Assembly (NCBI RefSeq): GCF_900111865.1
Contig: NZ_FOJS01000020.1
Location: 1 to 52,756 of the forward strand
DNA: 52,756 nucleotides
From: Parageobacillus thermantarcticus
GTDB taxonomy: Bacteria > Bacillota > Bacilli > Bacillales > Anoxybacillaceae
Reading direction: 5' to 3'
Shown here: piece after piece, positions 27,316-35,926 of the stretch
Position numbering within the stretch: position 1 is the first letter of the stretch
How the letters are laid out: each line of letters begins with the position of its first letter
The notes under the pieces: model-generated
Database searches by the model: none
What the model was told of the DNA's origin: nothing
What the model saw: the letters and a program-made list of their open reading frames with translations, nothing else
Program-made: the position numbers and the translations under genes

Positions 27316-27483
27316 ATGAACATCGGATTTGGAGAAATCGCGCTTATCGTCTTTTTCGCGTTGCTTATTTTTGGTCCGAAGAAGCTGCCGGAGTTGGGAC
27401 AAGCTGCTGGAAAAACGCTGCGGGAATTTAAAAATGCGACAAGAGGAATCATCGACGACGAAGAACAAAAAGCGCAAAAATAA
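27316..27483 (+). CDS. tatA: Sec-independent translocase protein TatA
   Basis: A 55-residue protein with a short N-terminal membrane helix (GFGEIALIVFFALLIF), the GP-hinge (FGPKKLPELGQAAGKTLREF) and an amphipathic helix, then a short acidic tail. TatA oligomerises to let folded proteins cross the membrane with TatC. No tatC lies within the window, so this is an orphan tatA that must partner with a tatC elsewhere. A TATAAT box is at 27275-27280. The ribosome binding site is GGAGTG. Confidence 0.93.
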   Translation: MNIGFGEIALIVFFALLIFGPKKLPELGQAAGKTLREFKNATRGIIDDEEQKAQK

Positions 27484-27518
27484 GGACTTGGCTATTGTGC
27501 ACCAAGTCCTTATTTTTG
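27482..27518. terminator. Bidirectional terminator between tatA and the permease
   Basis: AAGGACTTGG (27482-27491) pairs with CCAAGTCCTT (27502-27511); T-rich tracts follow on both strands. Confidence 0.85.
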
Positions 27519-28976
27519 TTCCAGATCGCACTCATGCAATGGAACGATTTTCGTTTTTTTCACAAACTTATATCCAAGCCAGACGATAATAAAGAGCGGC
27601 AGGCCGATATACGAAACGAGAACGCCATACCAATCAATCGTTCCGCCAATAAACGCCTGGTAGTTTTGCCCTAAAATGACAATAAAGCAAACAATCAATG
27701 CAAAAATAGGGCCGAATGGGAACCATTTTGCTTTATATGGTAAATCGCTTAACTTTTTCCCTTGGGCGATATATGCTTTGCGGAACCGATAATGACTGAT
27801 GGCGATGCCGAGCCATGCAATGAACCCTGACATTCCGGAAGCGTTTAACAACCATGTATAAACAACGCCGTCTCCAAAGAGAGACGCCAAAAAGGCAAGC
27901 GTCCCTAATGAGGAAGTGACAATCAGCGCATTGACTGGAACGCCGCGTTTATCCAGTTTCGCCAGAAATTTTGGCGCTTTTCCTTCACGGGCTAAATCCC
28001 AAAGCATGCGGGTGGATGCGTACATACCGGAGTTGCCTGCCGATAATACGGCGGTTAAAATGACCGCATTCATTACCGAAGCGGCAAAGGCGATTCCTGC
28101 TTTATCGAACACGAGCGTAAACGGACTGACAGTGACGTCATCATTGGCGAGCTTTTCGTCGGTATAAGGGATCAATAATCCGATTGCGAGAATCGCTAAT
28201 ACATAGAATAGCAAAATGCGCCAAAACACTCGGCGAATGGCGCGGGGAATGCTGCGCTTTGGATCTTCCGTTTCCCCAGCGGCGACCCCTAGCAATTCCG
28301 TTCCTTGAAAGGAAAAGCCAGCTGCCATAAAAATGCCTAGCATTGCCATAAAACCGCCGTGAAACGGGGCATCCCCGATGGTAAAGTTTTTAAAGCCGAC
28401 CGCTTCGCCGCCCATAATACCGAAAATCATAAGAAAACTGACAATTAAAAACACGATGACGGTGGCGACTTTAATAAGGGAAAACCAATATTCCGCTTCT
28501 CCAAACCCTTTCACGGACAAGTAGTTTAACAGAAACATAATCGCTAAACAAAGCGCGCTCCATAACAGCGACGGGCTATGCGGAAACCAAAATTTCATGA
28601 TCATCGTTACGGCAGATAGTTCTGCGGCGATGGTGATCGCCCAGTTATACCAATAATTCCACCCTAACGCGAACCCTAATGCAGGATCGACAAATTTTGT
28701 TGCATATGTGCTGAACGATCCGGAGACTGGCATGTACGCAGCCATTTCCGCAAGGCTCGTCATTAAAAAATACACCATAACGCCGATGGCGATATACGCG
28801 ACAAGCGCTCCGCCCGGGCCCGCTGTATGCACCGCTCCGCCGCTTGCTAAAAACAAGCCGGTGCCGATCGTTCCACCGAGAGAAATCATCGTTAAATGCC
28901 GCGTTTTTAACTTTCTCCGCAGCCCATCCTCAGAAACGGAGACGGCGCGGGATGCCGTTTTTGCAGATGTTTTCAT
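27510..28976 (-). CDS. lysP: Amino-acid permease, lysine-specific type (LysP-like)
   Basis: A 488-residue APC-superfamily carrier with twelve membrane helices. After a basic N-terminus come RHLTMISLGGTIGTGLFLASG, the helix-1 signature, VYFLMTSLAEMAAYMPVSGSF and FSFQGTELLGVAAGETEDP. A complete lysine riboswitch and its terminator precede it, which makes lysine the best substrate guess. The ATG at 28974-28976 (complement) has AAAAAGGAGTT at ideal spacing. The frame stays open upstream into the riboswitch, but that part is not coding. Confidence 0.9.
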   Translation of the reverse strand: MKTSAKTASRAVSVSEDGLRRKLKTRHLTMISLGGTIGTGLFLASGGAVHTAGPGGALVAYIAIGVMVYFLMTSLAEMAAYMPVSGSFSTYATKFVDPALGFALGWNYWYNWAITIAAELSAVTMIMKFWFPHSPSLLWSALCLAIMFLLNYLSVKGFGEAEYWFSLIKVATVIVFLIVSFLMIFGIMGGEAVGFKNFTIGDAPFHGGFMAMLGIFMAAGFSFQGTELLGVAAGETEDPKRSIPRAIRRVFWRILLFYVLAILAIGLLIPYTDEKLANDDVTVSPFTLVFDKAGIAFAASVMNAVILTAVLSAGNSGMYASTRMLWDLAREGKAPKFLAKLDKRGVPVNALIVTSSLGTLAFLASLFGDGVVYTWLLNASGMSGFIAWLGIAISHYRFRKAYIAQGKKLSDLPYKAKWFPFGPIFALIVCFIVILGQNYQAFIGGTIDWYGVLVSYIGLPLFIIVWLGYKFVKKTKIVPLHECDLEQK

Positions 28977-29040
28977 TTTATATATCAACTCCTTTTTGCT
29001 ATATAAATATTCAACGGGAAATAAAAAATTTATGAAAAGT

Positions 29041-29072
29041 AACAAAAACGCCGTCGAAGGAGATTCGACGGC
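29041..29072 (-). terminator. Lysine riboswitch attenuator
   Basis: On the minus strand GCCGTCGAA pairs with TTCGACGGC, followed by GTTTTTGTT, located between aptamer and lysP start. Confidence 0.85.
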
Positions 29073-29100
29073 AGCGATACCTGCGGACATCAACTCTCCC

Positions 29101-29287
29101 ATGAAGATAGCGCTCCATACCCGCAATCAGCGCAGGCATGACAGTGTTGCCCCTGTTCGGCGACAACCCCAGCCTAGGCATTCAGAGCAATGCCCAAGCT
29201 TCGGCGGCTTTTCCTTTCCGGCAAAGTCTTTGACGTGCTCTGCGCCTCGTTTGCCGTACTCATAAAAGCCGCGGCCTCTACTTCATT
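29101..29287 (-). promoter_or_regulatory. Lysine (L-box) riboswitch
   Basis: On the minus strand the P1 stem ATGAAGTAG / CTATCTTCAT encloses the L-box pieces GTAGAGGCCGCG, ATGAGTA, CCGGAAAGG, GCCGCCGAAGC, GGCTGGGG, AACACTGTCATG and GGAGCGCTATC. Lysine binding would favour the attenuator at 29041-29072 and switch off the permease. Conserved blocks appear intact. Confidence 0.92.
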
Positions 29288-29379
29288 GGTCGAATGAGCG
29301 GCTTATTCTATTATGTTAATATATTAATCTATTATTCCAATAATAGCAATAGAAAATGCATAATGTGACTTGATTGTCC

Positions 29380-29493
29380 GGTCAAGTCCAAATTATTGTG
29401 TAAAATTCCATTACCAGTACAGTAGATTTGGATTATGGGAAAATAAAATCGCTTTTTACCGTTTTGTTTTTACACAATTCCGCGGAATTGATC
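29380..29493. repeat. MITE-like element, copy B, with 8-base target duplication
   Basis: A 114-base element beginning GGTCAAGTCCAAATTATTGT and ending TTTTTACACAATTCCGCGG then AATTGATC. The inner left end ATTGTGTAAAA is identical to the IS256 element's end. The flanks GATTGTCC (29372-29379) and GATTGCCC (29494-29501) are a target duplication with one change, the expected 8-base size for IS256-type transposition. It lies upstream of the lysine riboswitch in an AT-rich gap. Confidence 0.75.
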
Positions 29494-29599
29494 GATTGCC
29501 CCTCTTTTCCCTTTTTTATTCGTATGTTGCACATAAAGCGGAAGCATCCAAAAAAGCGGCTATTCTTTAAGAAGCGTGACGTTCAAGTTTCTCGTGCGT

Positions 29600-29615
29600 A
29601 AAAGACAAGTCTTTT
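29600..29615. promoter_or_regulatory. Perfect palindrome upstream of the YitT-family gene
   Basis: AAAAGAC-AA-GTCTTTT lies 76 bases before the start codon of the next gene. It may be an operator. Nothing else recognisable is present in 29502-29690. Confidence 0.3.
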
Positions 29616-29690
29616 AAAGCGGCGCCATATATATAGAATATCGATGCTTTTTTGTGGAAAAAAGTTTTGCCAAAAAACGAGGTGCCGCTC

Positions 29691-30239
29691 ATGTTAAAAA
29701 AAATCACCATTATTATAATCGGCAGTATGTTCCTTGCGATAGGGATTAACGTTTTTTTAGTTCCCCACCATTTGTTGGATGGTGGAATCATCGGAATTGG
29801 TTTGATCGTCAAATATATTTGGCATGTAAAAGCAGGGCTGACAATTATTTTATTAAGCGTTCCTCTTTACATTATTGCTTGGTTTTATTATCGGTCATTT
29901 TTTTACAATAGCCTTCATGGTTTGTTGTTTTCTTCTTTGATGATCGATATTTTTTCCGATCTGCGCGGCGTCATTACGCTCAATCCCATCATGAGCTCCG
30001 TTATTGGCGGAGTTTTTGTCGGGATCGGAATCGGCATGATGCTGCGCGAAGAGACGAGCACGGGTGGAACGGATTTATTGGCGCAATTTATTGCGAGAAT
30101 GACGAACTGGAACGTCGGGATTATTATTTTTATGATGGATGCCATTATTATTGCCATTGGGAGTTTCGTCATTGATTCGACTTCGTTTCTTTATTCGTTT
30201 ATCGTCGTAACGGTAGTCGGAATCGTGACGACGGTGTGA
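29691..30239 (+). CDS. YitT-family membrane protein lacking the C-terminal DUF2179 domain
   Basis: A 182-residue protein with five membrane helices. FLAIGINVFLVPHHLLDGGIIGIGLI is the typical first repeat of the YitT (DUF161) family, and LREETSTGGTDLLAQ the conserved middle loop. Most relatives carry an extra DUF2179 domain of about 90 residues; here the frame stops after the fifth helix. Short forms may exist, or the end may have been lost. ATG 29691 has GAGGTGCCG upstream and fits the family start. Function is unknown. Confidence 0.75.
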   Translation: MLKKITIIIIGSMFLAIGINVFLVPHHLLDGGIIGIGLIVKYIWHVKAGLTIILLSVPLYIIAWFYYRSFFYNSLHGLLFSSLMIDIFSDLRGVITLNPIMSSVIGGVFVGIGIGMMLREETSTGGTDLLAQFIARMTNWNVGIIIFMMDAIIIAIGSFVIDSTSFLYSFIVVTVVGIVTTV

Positions 30240-30381
30240 ACAAAAACAAACGGATGGAGGCACCATATCGTGTAATATCCACATTGCCGATTTTATTATC
30301 ACTAATCGGCAATTATGTGGCGCATAAACAGCGGGAGAAGGGGAAAATGAGATTGGCCTTGGCGGCTGCATTCCATTATTA

Positions 30382-30416
30382 TAAAAAAGCTGGCCCGTCA
30401 AAGGAATCCAGCTTTT
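30382..30416. terminator. Terminator between convergent genes
   Basis: AAAAGCTGG pairs with CCAGCTTTT, with T- and A-rich flanks on both sides. It overlaps the end of the peptide transporter gene. Confidence 0.65.
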
Positions 30417-31809
30417 AGTTCATCATTCGCACCAATTTTTTCGTAAACAGCAGCAAAATAAGGCCTAATCCGATCGTCACGCCGCTAATAATACTGAAAA
30501 TTTCTAAATAGCCTAAAGATTGTGTAAATGCTGCTAATTGACCAGCCAGCAGCTGAGCGACGCCTGTTCCCGCTAGCCATACGCCCATGAGCACCGATGC
30601 TAGCCGAGCAGGAGCAAGTTTACTTACCATCGACAATCCAACCGGCGATAAGCAAAGTTCGCCAAGCGTATGCAGAAAATAAGTGAAAATAATGAACAAT
30701 AAATTCGCTTTTGCGGCGATATGTTGTTCGTCACTTCCTGTTTGCAATACAGCCGGAATCAATACAGCAAAGCCAAGGCCAAGCAAAATCATCCCAAGCC
30801 CCATTTTTGCCGGAATTGGCAAGTCGCCGCGTTTCGAATGCGAAAGTTTTGTCCAGATTAACGAAACGATCGGTGCCAACACGATGATAAAGAATGGATT
30901 TAGCGATTGGAACCAAGAAGTAGGCATTGTCCAGCCGCCGATCGATTTATCTACGAATTTGTCTGTATATAACGTTAATGAACTTCCTGCTTGTTCAAAT
31001 CCAGCCCAGAAGAAAATAACAAAGCACGTTAAAATAAAAATAACGGCGACGTTTTGTTTTTCTTGTTTCGTTAAAGGAGTTTTTGCTTTTGTTTCTGTTT
31101 CTTTGTTTCGTTTAACTGGCGCACCGGTAGGTTTTTTGCCGATATCCCCTAAATAGCGATTGCCAAATAGATTGAAAATGAATTGTCCAATAATCATACC
31201 GATCGCTGCGGCCAAAAATCCGTACTTAAATCCATAATGGATGACACCATTGATGTTGGTTGCGAAATATTTTTCCGCTAAAAATCCGCATACAAGCGGC
31301 GCAAATAATGCTCCAATGTTAATTCCCATATAGAAAATGGTAAATGCGGCGTCTTTTCGTTTATCGTTAGGGGCGTAAAGTTCTCCGACAAGCGTGGAAA
31401 TATTTGGTTTAAAAAAGCCGTTACCAATAATTAATAAAATTAATCCGATATATAGCCCTATTTGATTGTTGACGGCAAACAAGACGAAGTTGCCAAGCGC
31501 CATCGTGATACCGCCGATGGTAATTGCCAATCTTCTTCCTAAAAACCGGTCAGATAAATAACCACCGACAAGCGGAGTGAAATAAACAGCGCCAGTAAAA
31601 AATCCGTAAACCGTCATCGCGACGCTCGGTTTTATTCCTAATCCGCCGCTGACAAGTTCTGTCGTTAAATAAAGAACAAGAATCGCCCTCATGCCATAAT
31701 AGCTAAATCGTTCCCAAAGTTCTGTAAAAAACAATAAATAAAGCCCGGGAGGATGTTTCGTTTTTGGGCGTCGATTTTCCAACGTCTTTGTTTCCGGTAG
31801 TGCACTCAT
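30415..31809 (-). CDS. dtpT: Proton-dependent oligopeptide transporter (POT family)
   Basis: A 464-residue MFS carrier of di- and tripeptides. The POT signatures are clear: FFTELWERFSYYGMRAILVLYL, with the proton-coupling ExxERFxYY motif, GGYLSDRFLGRR, then GNGFFKPNISTLVGELY and DAAFTIFYMGINIGALFAP. About fourteen helices with a hydrophilic loop near 225-255 (RNKETETKAKTPLTKQEKQ). The ATG has GGAGG upstream. The 276-base gap to the right is very AT-rich and probably contains the promoters of both divergent genes, but I cannot place them. Confidence 0.93.
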   Translation of the reverse strand: MSALPETKTLENRRPKTKHPPGLYLLFFTELWERFSYYGMRAILVLYLTTELVSGGLGIKPSVAMTVYGFFTGAVYFTPLVGGYLSDRFLGRRLAITIGGITMALGNFVLFAVNNQIGLYIGLILLIIGNGFFKPNISTLVGELYAPNDKRKDAAFTIFYMGINIGALFAPLVCGFLAEKYFATNINGVIHYGFKYGFLAAAIGMIIGQFIFNLFGNRYLGDIGKKPTGAPVKRNKETETKAKTPLTKQEKQNVAVIFILTCFVIFFWAGFEQAGSSLTLYTDKFVDKSIGGWTMPTSWFQSLNPFFIIVLAPIVSLIWTKLSHSKRGDLPIPAKMGLGMILLGLGFAVLIPAVLQTGSDEQHIAAKANLLFIIFTYFLHTLGELCLSPVGLSMVSKLAPARLASVLMGVWLAGTGVAQLLAGQLAAFTQSLGYLEIFSIISGVTIGLGLILLLFTKKLVRMMN

Positions 31810-32085
31810 TGTATTTCCTCCTTGTTCGTATAATGATATTGTTTATTTTAATTAACAAAATATTTATATGTCAATAAAATTATATATAAATATATAATTC
31901 TAAATTTTATTTAAAGGATTCATTGTTATTTTTATGAAAAATATATAAAAAATACTTTTTCAAAATATTTTTATGTATTTTTTTAATAAAATTTAAAAAT
32001 GAGCAATTGGCTGTTAGGATGGTTTGTTTCCAACCGAGGGGGGTACACTATGCGTGCGGCAACTTTGAATGGAAGGTGAAACGGA

Positions 32086-34076
32086 ATGCGCAAAATGTAT
32101 ATCCTCATGATCCTTTTCCTTTTGTTGTTCATCGGCGGAGGGCTTTTTTTCAACAGCAATGCCGAATATGCTCTCATGCCTGAAAAAAATGATGTAGCAA
32201 AGTATGAGGCGAATCAGCAAATAGGCACGGATATTTGGGGGAAATGGATTGGCGCAGAGACGGGAAAAACATTTGACGATCGCCCAAAAACGCCTGTTTC
32301 TGCCAAACACGGCGCTGTTGTTGTCGATAAACGGCTGCTTCAATTAGGACGGGAAGTGTTTTATAAAGAAACGTTTGGCAATGAAGTGTTTTTGACCGAT
32401 ATTATGGGGATAGTGAACGGACCGTTAACAATGATGAACATCGCCAAGGCCGTTATTTCTTTAAAAGGAAAGGGAACGACGAATTTACAAGTGGAGCTGG
32501 CAGAAGATGTGACGATCGGCGGACGAACGTATAAAAAAGGGGAAAAATTGACACAGGCATCGATGTTCCTAAAGGATCGTATTTGCCGTTAGGGATGCCA
32601 GTTGTTTGGGACCATGGCAAACTTCGCATTGGCATTAGTTGCGCGGCGTGCCACGCGACGGTGGATCCGAAAACGAAAAAAGTGGTGGAAGGAGCGCCTA
32701 ACAATGATTTAAATGCTGGATTGATTATGGCGCTAGCGACCAATTCAGCCGCTTATTTTACGCATGCGGATATAAAATCGCTGAAACGATATATTCGTTC
32801 TGTTGATCGGACAGTGGTGGACTCCAAAGGGAAGAAGTCGCCGCTCCCTGATCCGCAATTGCTTGAAAAAGAGGTAGACCGCATTTTCGCGAGTTGGCAG
32901 CGGGGGAATTTCGATTCCACTATCGATATGAAAGCAAATCCGTCGCAAATACCGGATTCATTTACATTAGGGGATCATCCGTACGGATGGAGCGGGTTCG
33001 CGGCAGCTGGGCCGTTCCGCGGGCTTGTGACGTTTAGCAATAACGTTCACGCACAAAATGCCGATTCTCTTGCGCAATCGGAGCTTAGCGAGGCGTTATT
33101 TGGCATTGATAGGGAAGTATATATCGGAACGATACTGCAAAATGCCGCTAATCCAACATTTTGCTATAAACCGAACAGGAACGAAAAGCCATCGGAGTTT
33201 TTTGCAAAGGTGGACCCGACCCCTGGTGTTGTCGGTGTCAATAAGCTCGTTGCCCCGCCGCAATTTCCAAAAGTATCGCTCGTGGCGCCGGACGGGTTAG
33301 TAGTTAGTGAACCGGGATATCGCTTTAATGAACAAAACAATGCCGTCGCTGCTTGGCAAAACACGGTTAATCCTTCACCGCGAAACGCGAAAATGGATGC
33401 AAGGAGAATGGCGCGGGGGCGCGGCGTATTTGTTCAAGCTGGCTGTATACGCTGCCATGCGGGGGCGTATTTCACCAATAACCGTATCGTTGCGGCGGAA
33501 GTGGTCGGAACCGAGCCATCGCGGGCGCAAGCGTTGAAGAAAACAGAAAAAGTATTTGCTGAAGCGGTTTTCTATGCTCCGGATACCCCTGTCCCAGTTC
33601 CAAAAAACGCTGAAGTATTAAAAGTGCCGACAGAACAGTTGGATAAACAACAAATACGGTTGGCGTTTGCGCACGGCGATTCGAAAGGAGGCTATAAAGT
33701 GCCGAGCTTAATCGACCTTTCTTGGAGCGCTCCGTATCTCCATGATGGAGGTGTTGCGGTTGGGCCGAACGGGGAGCTCGGTTTAACGGGAACGTTAAGA
33801 AAAGGAATTGTGCCTGATGCGCGCAATAGTCTTCGCGCGTTAATTGATCGGACGGTGCGTAAGCAAGTGATCCGTGCGAACGCTTCCGATCGCCAACTCC
33901 GTGCTATGCATGTCAGCGGCGAAGGACATCGTTATTGGATTGATCCACAGGCGGGCTTTACGAAAGAAGAACAAGAAGCAGTGATTGATTATTTGCTTTC
34001 CCTTGACTATTCGTCATCGAATTGGGAGCAGTTCACTCGCAAAAACAAATCCTCCTCGGGCCACATTAACAGATAG
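32086..34076 (+). pseudogene. Diheme cytochrome c / cytochrome-c-peroxidase-like protein, split by one frameshift
   Basis: The first frame starts MRKMYILMILFLLLFIGGG, a membrane anchor or signal, and stops at 32592. The second frame continues the same protein from about DTGIDVPKGSYLPLGMPV to 34076. The switch is at 32545-32556, in GGGGAAAAATTG: adding one A restores EKIDTGIDVPKGS. Heme-binding CAACH and CIRCH occur in the second part, followed by VPSLIDLSWSAPYLHDGG, typical of the MauG/diheme peroxidase superfamily. Restored length is about 663 residues. It could be a true mutation, an assembly error in a homopolymer, or slippage-dependent expression. Outside-membrane location is expected. 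Confidence 0.8.
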
Positions 34077-34089
34077 GGGAGGGAGCGAG

Positions 34090-34230
34090 ATGAACGAAAC
34101 GTGTTTTTACTGCCAAAGCGAATGTGTTGATCAAGTTCATTATGTATCGTTTTACGTTTCGGATGAAGAACGCGAAGGAGCGTTATGCCCGCAATGTTAT
34201 GAGGAGTGGCTTCACGGTATAAAGGGATAG
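34090..34230 (+). CDS. Small zinc-ribbon-like protein
   Basis: A 46-residue protein with two CxxC pairs, CFYC near the start and CPQC near the end, suitable for one zinc ion. The ribosome binding site is GGGGAGGGAG. It lies 13 bases after the cytochrome gene and ends in a terminator, so it is the last gene of that unit. I do not know its role. Confidence 0.7.
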   Translation: MNETCFYCQSECVDQVHYVSFYVSDEEREGALCPQCYEEWLHGIKG

Positions 34231-34237
34231 AAAAATA

Positions 34238-34274
34238 AAACCGCACCTTGCTACGATATAGGTGCGGTTTTTTT
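34238..34274. terminator. Bidirectional terminator
   Basis: AAACCGCACCT (34238-34248) pairs with AGGTGCGGTTT (34260-34270), with TTTTTTT after it and A-rich sequence before it. Confidence 0.85.
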
Positions 34275-34619
34275 CGCAAGCGGCGGAGTTGCGACGATTT
34301 TGTGAAGATCGCTTTTTTCGTCATAAGAACGGTAAACGATCGGAGCGGAGTTAGGAAAAGAAACAGAGACAACTAAAATATGTTCATCGTTTCCTTTCGT
34401 TTTCTTTGTTTCCATTGTGAAGGCTGCGTTGTCTAAATGAAGGGAGTAAAATCGATACGTTAGGCCAAGCCACGTTTTTTCAGATACCGATGTATCAGGA
34501 TGCTCCCGGATCAGTTGGGCGATATCGGCAAAGGAATGTTTCTCCCGCTGCAGCCGCTCTATTAGCGCATTTGTTGTCTGCTTCATCCAATTTTTCCATG
34601 ACTCGAACATTGTTCTCAC
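34251..34619 (-). CDS. Uncharacterised soluble protein
   Basis: A 122-residue protein without membrane segments or known motifs. The N-terminal half is helical and basic (FESWKNWMKQTTNALIERLQ); the second half looks like beta strands (ILVVSVSFPNSAPIVYRS). It starts 11 bases downstream of the sensor kinase gene on the same strand, with GGTGAGAAC upstream, so the two are probably co-transcribed. The terminator overlaps its 3' end. I do not recognise the family. Confidence 0.65.
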   Translation of the reverse strand: MRTMFESWKNWMKQTTNALIERLQREKHSFADIAQLIREHPDTSVSEKTWLGLTYRFYSLHLDNAAFTMETKKTKGNDEHILVVSVSFPNSAPIVYRSYDEKSDLHKIVATPPLAKKTAPIS

Positions 34620-34630
34620 CTTTTTTTATT

Positions 34631-35761
34631 TTAAGTATGCTCATGCTTCTTGCTTGTTGATGCGGGCAGCTTGATGGAAAAAGAAGTCATTTGTTCATTC
34701 GAAGTGCACGTAATTTGCCCATCATGATCTTCAATGATTTTTTTGCAAATGTAAAGGCCGATTCCTGTCCCTAATTTTTTTGTCGTAAAAAACGGTTCGA
34801 AAATCGTTTGGACCATTTCTTCCGGGATTGCTGGACCGTTGTTGATGATTTTAATATAAACGGACTCGTTCTGACGATAGGCGTCGATATAAATGCTGCG
34901 GGGCTTGTCTTTTTCTTTCACCGCTTCAATGGAATTTAGCAAAATGTTGATGAACACTTGGCGAAGCTGATCTTTATAGGCAAATATATGTATCGATGGG
35001 TCGACGGACAGCGAAATTTCCACATCTCCGTCAACAATGCTCGCGTATAAAAATTCGATAATTTCCTCAAATAACTGCAAAAGCGAAAAAGTTTCTTTTT
35101 CGCTTTCTATTATTTCTTTTTTGGAAGCATGAAGAAATTGGGAAATGCGGAATTTCAGCTGCTGCAGTTCATGGTCAATAATATCAAGATACGGCAAATT
35201 CGGGTGTTCCAATTTTAATAATTGAACAAATCCGATAATTGCTGTCAACGGATTGCGAAATTCGTGCACGAAACTCGATGACATTTGCCCAAGCAAGGTT
35301 AAGCGGTCTTTATGGGATTGGGTAATAAACAAGTTTTTTTCCCGCAATTCCGCATCTTTTAGTTCGCTGTATTTCGTAACGGCGTAAAATAAAAATTGAT
35401 CAAACAAGCAATTGAGTTCATCGATCAATGGGAGCAATTCTTCGCTCGACAATGTGGATTGAAGTGCATACTTTACCACCAGCCTTCGTCCGAGATTTGT
35501 ATTGTAAACAAACTCGCCGATATTCATATTTGTTTCTGCTCGTTCTTTCGCGATTTTGTAGGCAAGCTGCTCGATGTTTTCTCGGTTGGATGCATGAAGC
35601 AGCGTCTCTTTGACGAGCTGAAACACGGCTATTCCGTTATGCATGATGTGATCGATATATTTATCGTTATCAGCGATATACATATGGCGTTGCCAATAAG
35701 AAAGAAAGTCGGAAAAGTGCGCATCTAAATGCGCGATTAATTTTTGCGCCGCGGATGTCAA
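34631..35761 (-). CDS. Soluble sensor histidine kinase with globin-fold N-terminal domain
   Basis: A 376-residue cytoplasmic kinase. Residues 1-140 form an all-helical domain resembling the HisK_N/sporulation-sensor or RsbR-type non-heme globin fold. The dimerisation box SSSFVHEFRNPLTAIIGF contains phospho-acceptor His166. The ATP-binding part has NILLNSIEAV (N box), INNGPAIP (G1) and TTKKLGTGIGLYICK (F/G2). Such kinases in bacilli often feed the Spo0 phosphorelay; this is an inference from family. There is no response regulator directly beside it on the same strand. Confidence 0.85.
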   Translation of the reverse strand: MTSAAQKLIAHLDAHFSDFLSYWQRHMYIADNDKYIDHIMHNGIAVFQLVKETLLHASNRENIEQLAYKIAKERAETNMNIGEFVYNTNLGRRLVVKYALQSTLSSEELLPLIDELNCLFDQFLFYAVTKYSELKDAELREKNLFITQSHKDRLTLLGQMSSSFVHEFRNPLTAIIGFVQLLKLEHPNLPYLDIIDHELQQLKFRISQFLHASKKEIIESEKETFSLLQLFEEIIEFLYASIVDGDVEISLSVDPSIHIFAYKDQLRQVFINILLNSIEAVKEKDKPRSIYIDAYRQNESVYIKIINNGPAIPEEMVQTIFEPFFTTKKLGTGIGLYICKKIIEDHDGQITCTSNEQMTSFSIKLPASTSKKHEHT

Positions 35762-35854
35762 ACGATGTCACCCCATTTTTATCCATTTACTTTTTATTAT
35801 AAAGGGGAATGTGCAAGTAGAATAGATGGAAAATACCATTCATTGATCGCTAAA

Positions 35855-35872
35855 TGTGAACAATATTTCACA
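35855..35872. promoter_or_regulatory. Palindrome in the divergent kinase/lipoprotein promoter region
   Basis: TGTGAA-caatat-TTCACA lies between divergent genes, 21 bases before a TATAAT box (35893-35898) of the rightward unit. Half sites resemble those of Rex, Fnr or ResD, but the spacing of six fits none exactly. Confidence 0.4.
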
Positions 35873-35926
35873 AATCTTTCACAATATTCGTTTATAATGG
35901 ACTTGTTGGTGAAAGGAGGAGGCGTG

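Noticed and set aside
30236-30418. A 60-codon frame after the YitT gene
   Set aside because: It overlaps the YitT stop, contains the convergent terminator at its end and shows no protein-like conservation that I recognise.
32050-32079. A nine-codon frame MRAATLNGR with a G-rich site before the cytochrome gene
   Set aside because: Could be a leader peptide, but it is too short and its stop simply forms the cytochrome ribosome binding site region; no independent support.
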